Positions 33,523-44,462 of a stretch of DNA of 64,000 bases are shown here, in pieces; positions within the stretch are counted from its first letter, which is position 1; every line of letters begins with the position of its first letter. The position numbers were made by a program, and so were the translations under genes. The notes below the pieces were generated by a model, which ran no database searches, was not told where the DNA came from, and saw nothing but the letters and a program-made list of their open reading frames with translations. The DNA lies in contig NZ_BBOJ01000021.1 of assembly GCF_000974445.1 (NCBI RefSeq), positions 186,001 to 250,000 on the forward strand. The letters run 5' to 3'. Source of the stretch: Lentzea aerocolonigenes (GTDB lineage: Bacteria; Actinomycetota; Actinomycetes; Mycobacteriales; Pseudonocardiaceae).

Positions 33523-33945
33523 ATGCGCGAGAGCACGGCGCCGGCCGTCACCGAGATCAACTGCTTCGCGTTCGCGGGCACGCCGGACTCGGTGACACGC
33601 AGTGTGTACGCGCTGCCCCGCACCGTTGTCCAGCACACCTGGTACGCGCTGCTGGTCGAGAGCGAGCGAGCGGCGGACATCCGGGTCTTCTCCCGTGCCA
33701 GGGCCGGTGACGACATCGGACCGGTCGCCAGCTGGCACGGCGGGAGCCTCGGCGCGTTGCCCATCCGGATCATGTCGCTGCTGATGAACGCCGGTGACGG
33801 CATCGGGGCGGCGTTGAGCGAGCACGGCGACTTCGTCGAGCACGGCCTGGTTCCGTGCCCGCCCACCCCACGCGGCGCGTTCGGTCACGCGCTCGGTGCC
33901 TACGCCGCGGACCGGTCGATCCGCGCCTTCGTGATCGCGCTGTAG
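33523..33945 (+). CDS. Hypothetical protein, first of two tandem paralogues
   Basis: 140 residues from the ATG at 33523. Function not recognised. It has a core resembling ALPRTVVQHTWYALLVES followed by an acidic strand-rich part and a C-terminal PRGAFGHALGAYA motif. The next gene (33949-34350) shares the same plan (FALPRDIVRKDLVVLLLST ... ARGAFGLPLDGFA), so the two arose by duplication and are probably a complex or share a substrate. No signal peptide, membrane segment or known catalytic motif is visible. The two genes are separated by 3 bp and are divergent from the LysR gene. Confidence 0.75.
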   Translation: MRESTAPAVTEINCFAFAGTPDSVTRSVYALPRTVVQHTWYALLVESERAADIRVFSRARAGDDIGPVASWHGGSLGALPIRIMSLLMNAGDGIGAALSEHGDFVEHGLVPCPPTPRGAFGHALGAYAADRSIRAFVIAL

Positions 33946-33948
33946 GCC

Positions 33949-34350
33949 GTGCACCACTGGGGCATGTACTGCTTCAGCGGACCGCGCCGTCAGCTGGCGG
34001 TCCAGCTGTTCGCACTCCCCCGCGACATCGTCCGCAAGGACCTGGTCGTCCTGTTGCTGAGCACCGACGACCAGGGCGGCGCGTGGATGTTCGTCCGCGA
34101 CGGCGACCTCACCGCGGTCCACGAGTGGCAGTCCGCCTCGCTCGACGACCTGCCGGAGGCGGTGCTGTCCCTGCTGTCGTCCGAAGTCGGGCCCGCCGAC
34201 GCCGTGTCCGTCCTCAGTGGACTCTACCCGTTCGCCGCCCGTCCTCCCGCACTGCCACCCGCTTCGGCCCGCGGCGCGTTCGGCCTGCCGCTGGACGGGT
34301 TCGCCGGCGACAGCGCGCGGGCCTGCGTGCTCTACTCCGGCGCACTGTGA
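33949..34350 (+). CDS. Hypothetical protein, second of two tandem paralogues
   Basis: 133 residues from a GTG at 33949, three bases after the stop of its paralogue, indicating translational coupling. It shares the LPRxxV core, the GDLTAVHEWQSASLDDLP-like middle and the C-terminal RGAFGLPLDGFAGD motif with the preceding gene. Overall identity by eye is modest (about a quarter to a third), so the duplication is old. It has no recognisable fold and ends 22 bp before the convergent TetR gene. Confidence 0.75.
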   Translation: MHHWGMYCFSGPRRQLAVQLFALPRDIVRKDLVVLLLSTDDQGGAWMFVRDGDLTAVHEWQSASLDDLPEAVLSLLSSEVGPADAVSVLSGLYPFAARPPALPPASARGAFGLPLDGFAGDSARACVLYSGAL

Positions 34351-34371
34351 GGAGAGCCACCGCGACGCGCG

Positions 34372-34995
34372 CTACGTCGGAAGCCCCTGCGCCGCGATCA
34401 CGAGAGCTTCCGCCGTCGCCGCCGCCAGGGACTCCGGCGTCTCGGTGTTGAACGCGTGGTGCTCCACGGTCACCCGCAACGCACTGTTGATCATCGCTGC
34501 CTGGATCGCGGTGACCAGGTCGGGCTCGGCCAGACCCGCGCGGTGCGCGAGCGCCTCGGCGAACGCGGGCTCCGCCTCCCGGTGTGCCTCCAGCCAGACC
34601 GCGCGCAGGCCCGGATCGGTCCTGGCCAGCCGGACCAGGTTCATCATCGCCACCACCTCGCCGGGGGATCCGATGCGGCCGGACGTGAGCATGGCGAGCA
34701 GGTCCGAGACGCCCTGGTCGCGGCGCCACGCACGCAGGCACTCGGCCGTGTGCTCGATCCCGCCGGTCAGCAGCGGCATGACGCAGCTCTCCTTGCTCGG
34801 GAAGTAGCGCCACAGCGTGCGCACGGAGATGCCCGCCTCGGCCGCGATCTCCTCGGCGGACGTGCCCGCGACTCCCTTGGCCAGGAAGAGGCGGACGGCC
34901 GCGCGTGCCACCTCGAGGCGGGTCTCCGCCTTGCGCCGTTCGGTCAGCGGCGGTCGTCCGGTCCGCTCTGAAGTGCGGGTCTGCTGGTCGGGCAT
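34372..34995 (-). CDS. TetR-family repressor of the catabolic operon
   Basis: 207 residues from the ATG at 34995. The helix-turn-helix is clear: TRLEVARAAVRLFLAKGVAG, then SAEEIAAEAGISVRTLWRYF. The C-terminal helices match the TetR_C type with MPLLTGGIEHTAEC at the ligand-pocket side. Divergent from the SDR gene, with a perfect 15-bp palindrome between them (35042-35056). It probably represses the SDR-BVMO-SMP30-MBL operon and releases on binding a substrate of that pathway. Confidence 0.9.
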   Translation of the reverse strand: MPDQQTRTSERTGRPPLTERRKAETRLEVARAAVRLFLAKGVAGTSAEEIAAEAGISVRTLWRYFPSKESCVMPLLTGGIEHTAECLRAWRRDQGVSDLLAMLTSGRIGSPGEVVAMMNLVRLARTDPGLRAVWLEAHREAEPAFAEALAHRAGLAEPDLVTAIQAAMINSALRVTVEHHAFNTETPESLAAATAEALVIAAQGLPT

Positions 34996-35041
34996 GTCAC
35001 CTCCGTCCGGACATCCTACTTCTTGGCCTTCAGCGACATAG

Positions 35042-35056
35042 TGGCACTGAGTGCCA
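35042..35056. promoter_or_regulatory. TetR operator, perfect 15-bp palindrome
   Basis: TGGCACT-G-AGTGCCA, 22 bases before the SDR start codon and 47 bases before the TetR start. GTGGC recurs at 35061, so the site may extend. The position between the divergent genes fits control of both. Confidence 0.65.
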
Positions 35057-35077
35057 ATAAGTGGCTATGGTGGGGGC

Positions 35078-35839
35078 ATGAACAGCGATCTGAACGGCAG
35101 CAGCGTCGTCGTGACCGGCGGCGGATCCGGAATCGGGAGGGCCGCGGCTCTCCAGTTCGCGCAGCTCGGCGCGAAGGTGGTGGTCGCCGACGTCAACGCC
35201 GAGGCGGCCAAGGCGGTCACCGAGGAGATCACCTCGGCCGGCGGCACCGCGGTCGTCGTGGCGGGTGACCTGACCGAGTCCGCCGTGGTCGACGAGGTGG
35301 TCGCGACGGCGGTGGAGCAGTTCGGCGGCCTGGACGTGCTGGTGTGCAACGCCGGGATCACCGACTCGATGAGCGCGGCGGCCGACGTCACCGACGCGGA
35401 GTGGGAACGCGTCCTCGGCGTCAACCTCACCGCGCCGTTCAAGCTCACCCGTGCCGCGTTGCCGCACATGCTCGCCAAGGGCAAGGGCGCCATCGTCTAC
35501 ACCGCGTCGGAGGCTGGCCTGCGCGGCAGTGCTGCCGGCCTCGCGTATACGATTTCGAAGACCGGCCTCATCGGACTGACGCGCTCGGTGGCGGTCATGT
35601 ACCGGGAGTCCGGCATCCGCGCGAACGCCATCGCACCGGGCGGCGTGGCCACGGGCATCGCCCTGAACATGGATCCCGCCGCGCACGGCCCCCAGGTCTT
35701 CGGCAGGTACATGCAGAACATCGGCCGGGTTTCGCAGGCGGAGGAGCAGGCCAACGCCATCGTCTTCCTCGCCTCCGACGCCGCCTCGAACATCAACGGT
35801 GTCGTCCTCCCGGTCGACAACGGCTGGTCCGCGGTCTGA
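35078..35839 (+). CDS. Short-chain dehydrogenase/reductase (SDR)
   Basis: 253 residues from the ATG at 35078 with TGGGGG upstream; nine upstream codons are in frame but lie over the promoter. Classical SDR: cofactor motif VVVTGGGSGIGRAAA near the N-terminus, NAG motif in VCNAGIT and active-site YTISK about residue 158. An Asp at the end of beta-strand 2 (VVADVNAE) favours NAD(H). It would oxidise a secondary alcohol to the ketone that the following Baeyer-Villiger enzyme then uses. First gene of a four-gene operon under the divergent TetR. Confidence 0.9.
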   Translation: MNSDLNGSSVVVTGGGSGIGRAAALQFAQLGAKVVVADVNAEAAKAVTEEITSAGGTAVVVAGDLTESAVVDEVVATAVEQFGGLDVLVCNAGITDSMSAAADVTDAEWERVLGVNLTAPFKLTRAALPHMLAKGKGAIVYTASEAGLRGSAAGLAYTISKTGLIGLTRSVAVMYRESGIRANAIAPGGVATGIALNMDPAAHGPQVFGRYMQNIGRVSQAEEQANAIVFLASDAASNINGVVLPVDNGWSAV

Positions 35840-35867
35840 GAAACCCCGTACAGCGAAAGGTTTTCCT

Positions 35868-37651
<1,784 letters not shown>

Positions 37652-37655
<4 letters not shown>

Positions 37656-39085
37656 ATCCCTTCCACGGCACGAACGGCATCGCGTTCGGCCCGGACGGGC
37701 GCCTGCACGTCGCCGACTTCCTCGGTGGGCGCATCAGCGCCGTCGACCTCTCCACGGCCGAGGTCGAGGTGGTCGTGCCTGCGGGCGACGTCGTCCAGTC
37801 ACCGGACGACATCGCGTTCGCTGAGGACGGGTCGATGTACATCACCGACCTCGTGCCCGGCCGGGTCTGGCGCCGCGACCCGCTCGGCGAGCTCACGCTG
37901 GTCAGCGACGAGGTGAAGGTGCCGAACGGCATCACCTGCGTGGGAGACCGGTTGTTCGTCAACGAGATGCGCCCCGGCGGGCGGCTGCTCGAACTGTTCC
38001 CCGGCGGCGGTGAGCCCGTCGTGCTCACCGGCGACCTGCCGATGGCCAACGCGATGCAGCTCGGCCCGGACGGCCACCTCCACTACCCGCACGTGCTCAC
38101 CGGCGAGGTCCACCGGATCTCGCCGGACGGCGGCACCCCGGAGCTCGTCGCCGACGGCGTGCACCTGCCGGTGGCGGTTCGTTTCGACCGCGAAGGCGCT
38201 CTGCTGATCCTTTCCTCCGGCCCCGAGGGCGACATCACGCGCATCTCCCCCGACGGACGGCGGCAGGTGATCACGACCGGGATCTTCGGCCTCGACAACG
38301 CCGCGGTCGACGAGGACAACCGCGTGTACGTCTCCAGTTTCGCGAGCGGCGGCATCGCGGAGCTCCACCCGGACGGCAGGCTCCGCCAGATCGTGCCGCA
38401 GAGCCTCGTCGGGCCGTACGGTCTCGCGGTCGACCGCACCGGCACCCTCCACGCGGCGGATCACTACCGCGTGGCTGGAGAGCGCACCCTCAGCTCCACG
38501 CACGGCGTCGCCGCCGGCCAGGACGAATTGCACACGACCTCGCAGTACGGCGAGGTGCGCACGGGACGAAGGGTGCGCGCCAAGGGTTTGCGCTGCCCGC
38601 TCGGCATCGCGGTGCGCGACGACGGTGCCCTCGTGGTCGCGGAGACGGGTGCGGGACGGATCATCGCGATCAACGCGGACGACGCGATCACCGTGGTGGC
38701 GAACGGGTTCTCCGAGCCGGTGGATGTGGCGTTCGACGCTCACGGGCGGTGCTACGTCAGTGACGAGCAGGGCGTCGTGCACCGGATCGGCGACGGGCAG
38801 CCGATCGCCGAAGGTCTTGCCGCACCACAAGGCATCGCCGTCCGGGGTGACGAGCTGCTCGTCGTGGAGGCGGGCCGGCGTCGAGTGCTGGCGATCGACC
38901 TGGTGACCGGTGAGATCAGGACCGAGGCCGGCGATCTCCCTCTCAGTCCTCCTAGAACGGTCCGCGCGTTGTTCACCCACGGCATGCCGGGATGCCCACG
39001 CGCGTTCACCGGGCTCGCCGTCGCACCCGACGGCACCCTCCACGTGTCCGGACGTGGCACCGTGCTCCGGATTCCGCACGAGTAG
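37652..39085 (+). CDS. SMP-30/NHL-type beta-propeller, possible lactonase
   Basis: 477 residues, start coupled to the BVMO stop. It consists of repeated blades such as GIAFGPDGRLHVADFLGG, DIAFAEDGSMYITDLVPG and GLAVDRTGTLHAADH, typical of SMP-30/gluconolactonase/strictosidine-synthase-like propellers. It is longer than a single six-bladed SMP-30 domain (about 300 residues) and may hold nine to eleven blades or two propellers. In an operon after a BVMO it most likely hydrolyses the lactone product, with Glu/Asp/Asn metal ligands from different blades, though I cannot assign them by eye. No signal peptide. Confidence 0.8.
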
Positions 39086-39095
39086 GTTGCCCGTC

Positions 39096-40016
39096 ATGAC
39101 TGCTCAGCCAGAACTGCGGGAGGTCGCTCCCGGCGTCCACGCCTGGATCCAGCCGGACGGCACCTGGTGGATCAACAACGCCGGCGCGGTGCACGCGGAC
39201 GGCGAGGTCGTCGTCATCGACACCTGCGCGACGGCCCGCCGCACCCGGCTCTTCCTGGACGCGCTCGCCGAAGCCACCGGCGACGCGCCGATCAGGCTCG
39301 CGGTGAACACGCACCTGCACGGCGACCACGTCTACGGCAACGCGCTGCTGCCGGACGAGACCGTGATCGTCGCGCACGAGCTCACCCGCCAGGGCATCCT
39401 GCAGGACTTCATCCTGGCCAACACCCCGCCCGCGTGGTCTCCCACGCCCGACTGGGGTGTCGAGGCCGTCCGCCCGCCCACCGTCTCGTTCCGCGACGAG
39501 ATCACGCTCCACGCGGGCAGGACCCCGGTGGAGGTGCGGCATCCCGGTCACAGCGCGCACACCGTCGGGGACGCGGTGGCCTGGCTGCCGGAGCAGCGCG
39601 TGCTGTTCACCGGCGACCTGATCTTCCACCAGGTCACGCCGATGATCGCGATGGGCTCCCTCGACGGGGCGCTGCGCTCGCTGGACTGGCTGGCGGGCTT
39701 CGACGCGGACACGGTCGTGCCCGGCCACGGACCGCTGGTGACCCGCGCGGCGTTCGCGGACGTGCTGGCCGCACACCGGCGGTACTACGAGTTCGTCCGC
39801 GACACCGCTGTCGTGGGGCGAGAAAAGGGCTGGACGCCGCTGCAGGCCGCGCAGGAGACCGGTCTCGGCGAGTTCGCGGACCTGCCCGACGCCGAACGCC
39901 TGGTGCTGAACCTGCACCGGGCCTACGCCGACGCCGACGGCACCGACATCAACATCACCGTCGCACTGGCGGAGGCCATCGCCTTCAACGGCGGACCGCT
40001 GCACTGCGCGGTGTGA
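39096..40016 (+). CDS. Metallo-beta-lactamase-fold hydrolase
   Basis: 306 residues, 10 bp after the propeller gene. The metal-binding motif THLHGDHVYGN is followed by His in HPGHSAHTVGD, Asp in LFTGDLIFH and His in VVPGHGPLV, the full two-metal set of MBL-fold hydrolases (cyclase/glyoxalase II-like). The N-terminal part has an Asn-Asn-Ala-Gly strand typical of the family. Likely hydrolyses an ester, thioester or lactone downstream of the BVMO. Last gene of the operon; a strong hairpin follows at 40024. Confidence 0.88.
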   Translation: MTAQPELREVAPGVHAWIQPDGTWWINNAGAVHADGEVVVIDTCATARRTRLFLDALAEATGDAPIRLAVNTHLHGDHVYGNALLPDETVIVAHELTRQGILQDFILANTPPAWSPTPDWGVEAVRPPTVSFRDEITLHAGRTPVEVRHPGHSAHTVGDAVAWLPEQRVLFTGDLIFHQVTPMIAMGSLDGALRSLDWLAGFDADTVVPGHGPLVTRAAFADVLAAHRRYYEFVRDTAVVGREKGWTPLQAAQETGLGEFADLPDAERLVLNLHRAYADADGTDINITVALAEAIAFNGGPLHCAV

Positions 40017-40023
40017 AGGACCG

Positions 40024-40053
40024 GGCCGGCGGTCGCGTCAGTGACCGCCGGCC
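40024..40053. terminator. Bidirectional terminator between convergent genes
   Basis: GGCCGGCGGTC (40024-40034) and GACCGCCGGCC (40043-40053) form a perfect 11-bp stem. It follows the MBL gene and overlaps the last codons of the convergent membrane-protein gene. Confidence 0.8.
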
Positions 40054-40550
40054 ACCTTGACCACGATGACGATCCCGCCGATCACCAGGTTCACGAGTCC
40101 ACTGAGGACCGACATGAGCACGCTCGCCTTCATCCGCCGGCCCGCGGTGTAGCCCCACACGAACATCGTCAGGGTGTCCACGGCGACCGACCCGTACAGC
40201 GCGGCGGTGAGCGAGAAGGCCCCGAGCGCGGAGAAGAGCACCAGGACCAGCGGACCGATCGCCGCGGTCATCAACGGACTGGTGACGACGAGCATGTGCC
40301 GCAGCTCCACGCCGTTCATCCTGTGCCCGTAGGCGAACCGGTACCCCTGCACCTCCGCCGCGATCGTCGCGAGCCACAGGCCGAAGGACGCGCCGAGCAC
40401 GGACAGGGCGGCCGAGAGGTGGGTGCTCGACCCGGCCAGCGCTAGGCCGAGCGTGACCGCGATGACCGCCAGCTCCGCGTAGATGCGTTCCTTGAGACGC
40501 TCCGCGATCCGCGCCACGTCCTGGCCGGTGCTGCCGTCCGACTCGATCAC
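40038..40550 (-). CDS. Small integral membrane protein, unknown
   Basis: 170 residues from a GTG at 40550 (AAGGCGG upstream); the frame could start up to 17 codons earlier at 40601, but that segment is Arg-rich and has no ribosome site. An N-terminal amphipathic helix (ARIAERLKERIYAEL) is followed by five hydrophobic segments near residues 28-45, 50-70, 95-125, 120-140 and 145-168. GYRFAYGHRMNGVELRHML lies in a loop between the second and third. This arrangement recalls VIT/DUF1211-like membrane proteins, but I cannot assign a family. Stands alone, convergent with the catabolic operon. Confidence 0.7.
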   Translation of the reverse strand: MIESDGSTGQDVARIAERLKERIYAELAVIAVTLGLALAGSSTHLSAALSVLGASFGLWLATIAAEVQGYRFAYGHRMNGVELRHMLVVTSPLMTAAIGPLVLVLFSALGAFSLTAALYGSVAVDTLTMFVWGYTAGRRMKASVLMSVLSGLVNLVIGGIVIVVKVAGGH

Positions 40551-40621
40551 CGTTCGCCGCCTTCGACTGCCGTCGTTCCTCGCACGCCGACAGTACTCCA
40601 CGAACGTCCACTGTGGAGCGC

Positions 40622-43483
40622 TCAGGCCAGCCGCTCCGCCATCTCGTCGAGCCTGCGGGAGTTGACCGGGTCGGGCGCGCGGAGGTGCAGCTGCCTCGCC
40701 GTGTCGAACGCGCGCCGTGCCGCGTCGAGATCGCCCGTCTCGGCGCGAACTCCGGCGACGTCGAGATGGGCGGCGACGGCGAGGTGCAGGTCGTCCGTGT
40801 CGCGGTAGAGCCGCGCGGCGACGGCGAACTCGTCGGCCGCGGCGGCAGCGTCTCCGAGAACGCGAAGGCTCTGGCCGAGTTCGCGGTGCGTGAGGGCCAG
40901 GGTCACCTTGTTGTCGGCCTCTTCGACGGGTGCCAGCGCGGAGCGGAAGTACCGGACCGCGTCGTGGTGCCGGTCGGCCCGCGCGTGCACCTGGCCGAGC
41001 GACACCAGGGAGTCACCCTGCTGGCCGACGAGATCGTCCTCTCGCGCGATCGCCAGTGACCGTTCGAGATCCGCGACCCCGCCGGCGAAGTCACCGAGCA
41101 ACGACTTCGCGTCGCCGAGGTTCTGCAGCGTGATGGCCAGGTAGCCGCGGTCGTCGGCCGCTGTGAACAGTTCCAGCGCGGCCTCGTACGAGGCCACGGC
41201 GCGGACGGTGTCGCCCAGCTCGTTGTACATCCAGCCGAGGTTGTTCTGGATCGCCGCTTCCCGTTGCGCGTTCCCGGACTCCCTGGCGATCGCGAGACAC
41301 CGTTGCTGCTCCCGCACGGCCTCGTCGACGCGTCCGACGTGCACGAGCGCGATCGAGAACTGCACTCTGGCCGGGACCTCGAGGTGGGCGGCGTCGAGCT
41401 TCATCACGGCGTCGACCGCGTACCGCTGCAGGGACGCCCCGAGCGCCCAGGTGCCGCGGTGCTCGAAGTAGCCGCCCAGCAGGAACGGGATCTGCCACGC
41501 CTCCACGTGTCTTCCCGTGGACACCGCGTGGTGGACCAGCGCCACCAGGTTGGACTTCTCGCCGTCCAGCCACGCCAGTGCGTCCAGCGCCGTGCCGAAC
41601 GGCGCCGCCGGGTCGGCCTCGACGAGGGCAGGGCGGTAGGGCAGGAGCAACCGGTCCGCCGCGGCCAGCTTGCCGACGTACCACGTGCACAGCCGGTCGA
41701 GCGCCGCCTCGCGGCATTGCGGATCCTCCTCCGTCCGCGCGCGTTCGTTGGCGTACAACCCGATCAGGTCGTGGAACACGTAACGGCCGGGAGTACGGCT
41801 GTCCAGCAGATGAGCGTCGTGCAGCACTTCCAACAGCCGGCTGCCGCGCCCGGCGTCGATCGCGGCCAGTGCGGCGGCGATCTCGGGGGTGGCGTCGAGG
41901 TCCGGCACGAGGCCGAGGCACCGGAACACCCTGCGCGCCACGGGTTCGAGGCGCTCGTACGACAGCCCGAACACCGAGCGCACGGCGGCCTGGTCGTCGT
42001 CGTCGACCGCGAGAGCGTTCAACCGGTTGCGAGTCACGTCCGAGACGAAGTCGGTGAGGCGGCGGCGGGGCTGGTCCAGCAGGTTCGCGGCGGCGATCCG
42101 CAGTGCCAGCGGCAGGTGACCGCAGGCCTCGGCGAGAGCGGCCGCGGCGTCCGGTTCGGCGGCGATTCGCCGGCCGCCGAGCAGCGCCACGAGCAGTTCG
42201 AGGGACTCGTACGGGTGCAGCGGCGTGAGCAGCAGGCGGCGCGCACCGTTGATCGCGACCAGACCGCCGAGACGGCTGCGCGAGGTCACCAGCGTGACCG
42301 TCGTGGACGTGCCGGGCAGCAGCGGCCGCACCTGGTCCGCGTTGTGCGCGTTGTCCAGCAGCACGAGCATCCGGCGGTCGGCGACCAGCGACCGGTAGAG
42401 CGCGGCGGCGCTGTCGAGGTCCTGCGGGACGTGTTCGGCTCGAACACCCAGTGCACGCAGGAACTCGCCGAGCGCGTGCGCCGCGTCGACCGGCTCCGTG
42501 GTGGCCGCTCCGCGCAGGTCGGCGTAGAGCTGGCCGTCGGGGAAGTCCGCCCGCCGCAGGTGCGCCCACTGCAGTGCCAGCGCGGTCTTGCCGACACCGC
42601 CGGCACCCGCGATCGCCGAAATCGTCACCAGACCGGCGCCGGCCACCGCGTCGTCCAGCACACCGAGCTCCTCGGTGCGCCCGCTGAAGTCGCGGGGCGG
42701 GGCGGGCAGCTGCGCCGGCCGGGGACGGCGCGGCCGCACCGGGAGGTCCAGCACCGGATCGGCACGCAGCACCTCCTGGTACCGCGTGTGCAGCGCGTCG
42801 GACGGATCAACGCCCAGCTCGTCGCGCAGCACCTCCCTCGTCTGGTGGTAGGTCGCGAGCGCGTCCGCCTGCCTGCCGCAGCGGTACAGCGCCAGCATCA
42901 GCTGGGCCCGGAACCGTTCGTGCAACGGGTACCGCGCCACCACCTCGGTCAGTTCCGCCACGAGATCGTCGTGCCGGCCGAGCTCCAGGTCGACGTCGAC
43001 CCGCTCGGCCAGCACCGCGAGCCACCGGTCGGTCAGCGCCTCCGCCACGGCCAGCACGGCCGGCACGTCGGCGAACTCGGCCAGCGGAACACCGCGCCAC
43101 AACGCCAGCGCCTTGCGCAGCACCCCGGCACGCCGCCCCGGATCGACGGTCGCGTGGGCGTCGGCGACCAGCTGCCGCATCTCGTCGGCGTCGCACTCCC
43201 CCGGTCGCACGACGAGCCGGTAGCCCGCGGGCCCGTGCACGATCCGAGCCGGGTCACCGAGTTTCTTCCGCAGCCGATGCACGTACAGCTGAAGCGTTTT
43301 CCGTGCGGACGCGGGCGGACTGGACTCCCAGAGCGCCTCGGCGAGCGCTTCGGCGGACACCGGCGAGTTGGCGTCGCAGAGCAGCACGGCCAGCAGACGG
43401 CGCAGCATCGGCTGGTCCAGATCGACGTCTTTCCCTTCCACCGCGACGCGGAGCGGGCCGAGCACACCGAACTCCGTCTTCAT
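40622..43483 (-). CDS. SARP-NB-ARC-TPR transcriptional regulator (AfsR-like)
   Basis: 953 residues from the ATG at 43483, which follows GGGGGAGG. Residues 1-95 are an OmpR-like winged helix, 95-245 the bacterial transcriptional activation domain (SDALHTRYQEVLRADP near its end), about 265-560 an NB-ARC ATPase (Walker A GAGGVGKTALAL, Walker B RMLVLLDNAHN) and 680-950 TPR repeats. This is the AfsR architecture. It is divergent from two small secreted-protein genes, and two direct TGAAACCG repeats 11 bp apart lie in the intergenic region, the geometry SARP proteins bind. It probably activates its own gene or the secreted-protein genes. Confidence 0.92.
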   Translation of the reverse strand: MKTEFGVLGPLRVAVEGKDVDLDQPMLRRLLAVLLCDANSPVSAEALAEALWESSPPASARKTLQLYVHRLRKKLGDPARIVHGPAGYRLVVRPGECDADEMRQLVADAHATVDPGRRAGVLRKALALWRGVPLAEFADVPAVLAVAEALTDRWLAVLAERVDVDLELGRHDDLVAELTEVVARYPLHERFRAQLMLALYRCGRQADALATYHQTREVLRDELGVDPSDALHTRYQEVLRADPVLDLPVRPRRPRPAQLPAPPRDFSGRTEELGVLDDAVAGAGLVTISAIAGAGGVGKTALALQWAHLRRADFPDGQLYADLRGAATTEPVDAAHALGEFLRALGVRAEHVPQDLDSAAALYRSLVADRRMLVLLDNAHNADQVRPLLPGTSTTVTLVTSRSRLGGLVAINGARRLLLTPLHPYESLELLVALLGGRRIAAEPDAAAALAEACGHLPLALRIAAANLLDQPRRRLTDFVSDVTRNRLNALAVDDDDQAAVRSVFGLSYERLEPVARRVFRCLGLVPDLDATPEIAAALAAIDAGRGSRLLEVLHDAHLLDSRTPGRYVFHDLIGLYANERARTEEDPQCREAALDRLCTWYVGKLAAADRLLLPYRPALVEADPAAPFGTALDALAWLDGEKSNLVALVHHAVSTGRHVEAWQIPFLLGGYFEHRGTWALGASLQRYAVDAVMKLDAAHLEVPARVQFSIALVHVGRVDEAVREQQRCLAIARESGNAQREAAIQNNLGWMYNELGDTVRAVASYEAALELFTAADDRGYLAITLQNLGDAKSLLGDFAGGVADLERSLAIAREDDLVGQQGDSLVSLGQVHARADRHHDAVRYFRSALAPVEEADNKVTLALTHRELGQSLRVLGDAAAAADEFAVAARLYRDTDDLHLAVAAHLDVAGVRAETGDLDAARRAFDTARQLHLRAPDPVNSRRLDEMAERLA

Positions 43484-43520
43484 GAGGGCCTCCCCCACGA
43501 CGACGGTGGCACCGCGGCGA

Positions 43521-43539
43521 TGAAACCGCAGTGAAACCG
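43521..43539. promoter_or_regulatory. SARP-type direct repeats, 11-bp period
   Basis: TGAAACCG at 43521-43528 and again at 43532-43539, exactly 11 bp (one helical turn) apart, in the 123-bp region between the SARP gene (start 43483) and the secreted protein (start 43607). SARP proteins bind heptamer repeats with this spacing. The reverse-strand unit CGGTTTCA resembles known AfsR half-sites. Confidence 0.6.
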
Positions 43540-43606
43540 ACCGCGTTCACGGTGATGGCGTAGTCGCGGACAGCGGCACGAGGCATCAGACAAAGGGGGC
43601 TGTTGC

Positions 43607-44032
43607 ATGGGAAGAATCAAGTTCGGGGCCGTCGGCGCGGTCGCGGCCGCGCTGGCATCGACGCTGCTCGCCGGACAACCGGCCGCAGCGCAGACCGGAG
43701 GACCTTCCGTGCTGGCTGACAGGTCGTGCCGGGTGGTGCAGTGGTCCTGTGTGACCGCGCCGCTCTGGGTCCCGGCCGGCGCCGCCGTCCACATCGCCAC
43801 CACGGGCGTCCCCTGGGGAGCGCCGTGGGAACCCGGTCAGCCAGAGCCGGTCAACTCGTTCGTCCTCATCCGGTACATGGATGGACCGGGCGACCCGGAG
43901 GTCAGGCGCGACAACAAGAAGCGAGGAGTCCAGCACGACTGGTGGATCAGCGGGTTGCCGGCCGGGAACTACCGGGCGGAGCTCCACTGCCCGTACCAGT
44001 GCCCCGGTGCCCTGCTGTACTTCGACAACTGA
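43607..44032 (+). CDS. Small secreted protein, unknown
   Basis: 141 residues from the ATG at 43607. A clear Sec signal peptide (MGRIKFGAVGAVAAALASTLLAGQPAAA) is followed by a mature domain of about 113 residues with four cysteines (Cys42, Cys48, then Cys127 and Cys131), probably two disulphides, and several aromatic residues (DWWISGLPAGNYRAELHCP). The beta-rich, Trp/Pro-rich character recalls Ig-like or lectin folds but no family was recognised. It shares an operon with the I36-like protein 13 bp downstream and lies divergent from the SARP regulator. Confidence 0.8.
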   Translation: MGRIKFGAVGAVAAALASTLLAGQPAAAQTGGPSVLADRSCRVVQWSCVTAPLWVPAGAAVHIATTGVPWGAPWEPGQPEPVNSFVLIRYMDGPGDPEVRRDNKKRGVQHDWWISGLPAGNYRAELHCPYQCPGALLYFDN

Positions 44033-44045
44033 CGCGGAGGGAACC

Positions 44046-44456
44046 GTGCTCGCGAAGCTCGCGATGTGGGCGGCCGTTGCGGCCGCCCTGGTCACCGCTC
44101 CCGCCGGAGCGGCCGCCGACGACCACAACGGCGTCGAGCTCGAGAAGCTCGGCACGGACCTGTCCGCCGCGGCCTGGGAGTGCGCGGCCGGGTACTCCTG
44201 CTACTACGACCGCACCGAGGGCCGTGACTGGTTGTGGAACGCGCCTGGTTGCGGCTGGTACAACCTCGAAGTGAACGTCCCGCGGCTCGACAACCGCATC
44301 TCCTCGATCCGCAACCGCGGCAGCGGCCTGGTCGAGGTGTGGCGGTGGGAGAACGGCAGGGGCTGGGTGAAGAAGGGCTGGGTGCCGGTCGGGTACCAGG
44401 GCAGCTTCTACGGTGATCTGGAGAACGACATCGACGCCGTGGACGTCAGGTGCTAG
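44046..44456 (+). CDS. Secreted peptidase-inhibitor I36-like protein
   Basis: 136 residues from a GTG at 44046 (CGGAGGGAA upstream). The signal peptide (about residues 1-24) ends in PAGAAA. The mature part has AGYSCYYDRTEGRDWLW and CGWYNLEVNVPRLDNRISSI, the pattern of the I36/SMI beta-gamma-crystallin-like metalloproteinase inhibitors of Streptomyces (CxYxxxxF...NDRxSSV). Cysteines lie at about 47, 53, 69 and 136. With the trypsin-like protease nearby (46675-48057) it may protect the cell or modulate extracellular proteolysis. The family assignment is by motif only. Confidence 0.7.
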   Translation: MLAKLAMWAAVAAALVTAPAGAAADDHNGVELEKLGTDLSAAAWECAAGYSCYYDRTEGRDWLWNAPGCGWYNLEVNVPRLDNRISSIRNRGSGLVEVWRWENGRGWVKKGWVPVGYQGSFYGDLENDIDAVDVRC

Positions 44457-44462
44457 ACGCCG

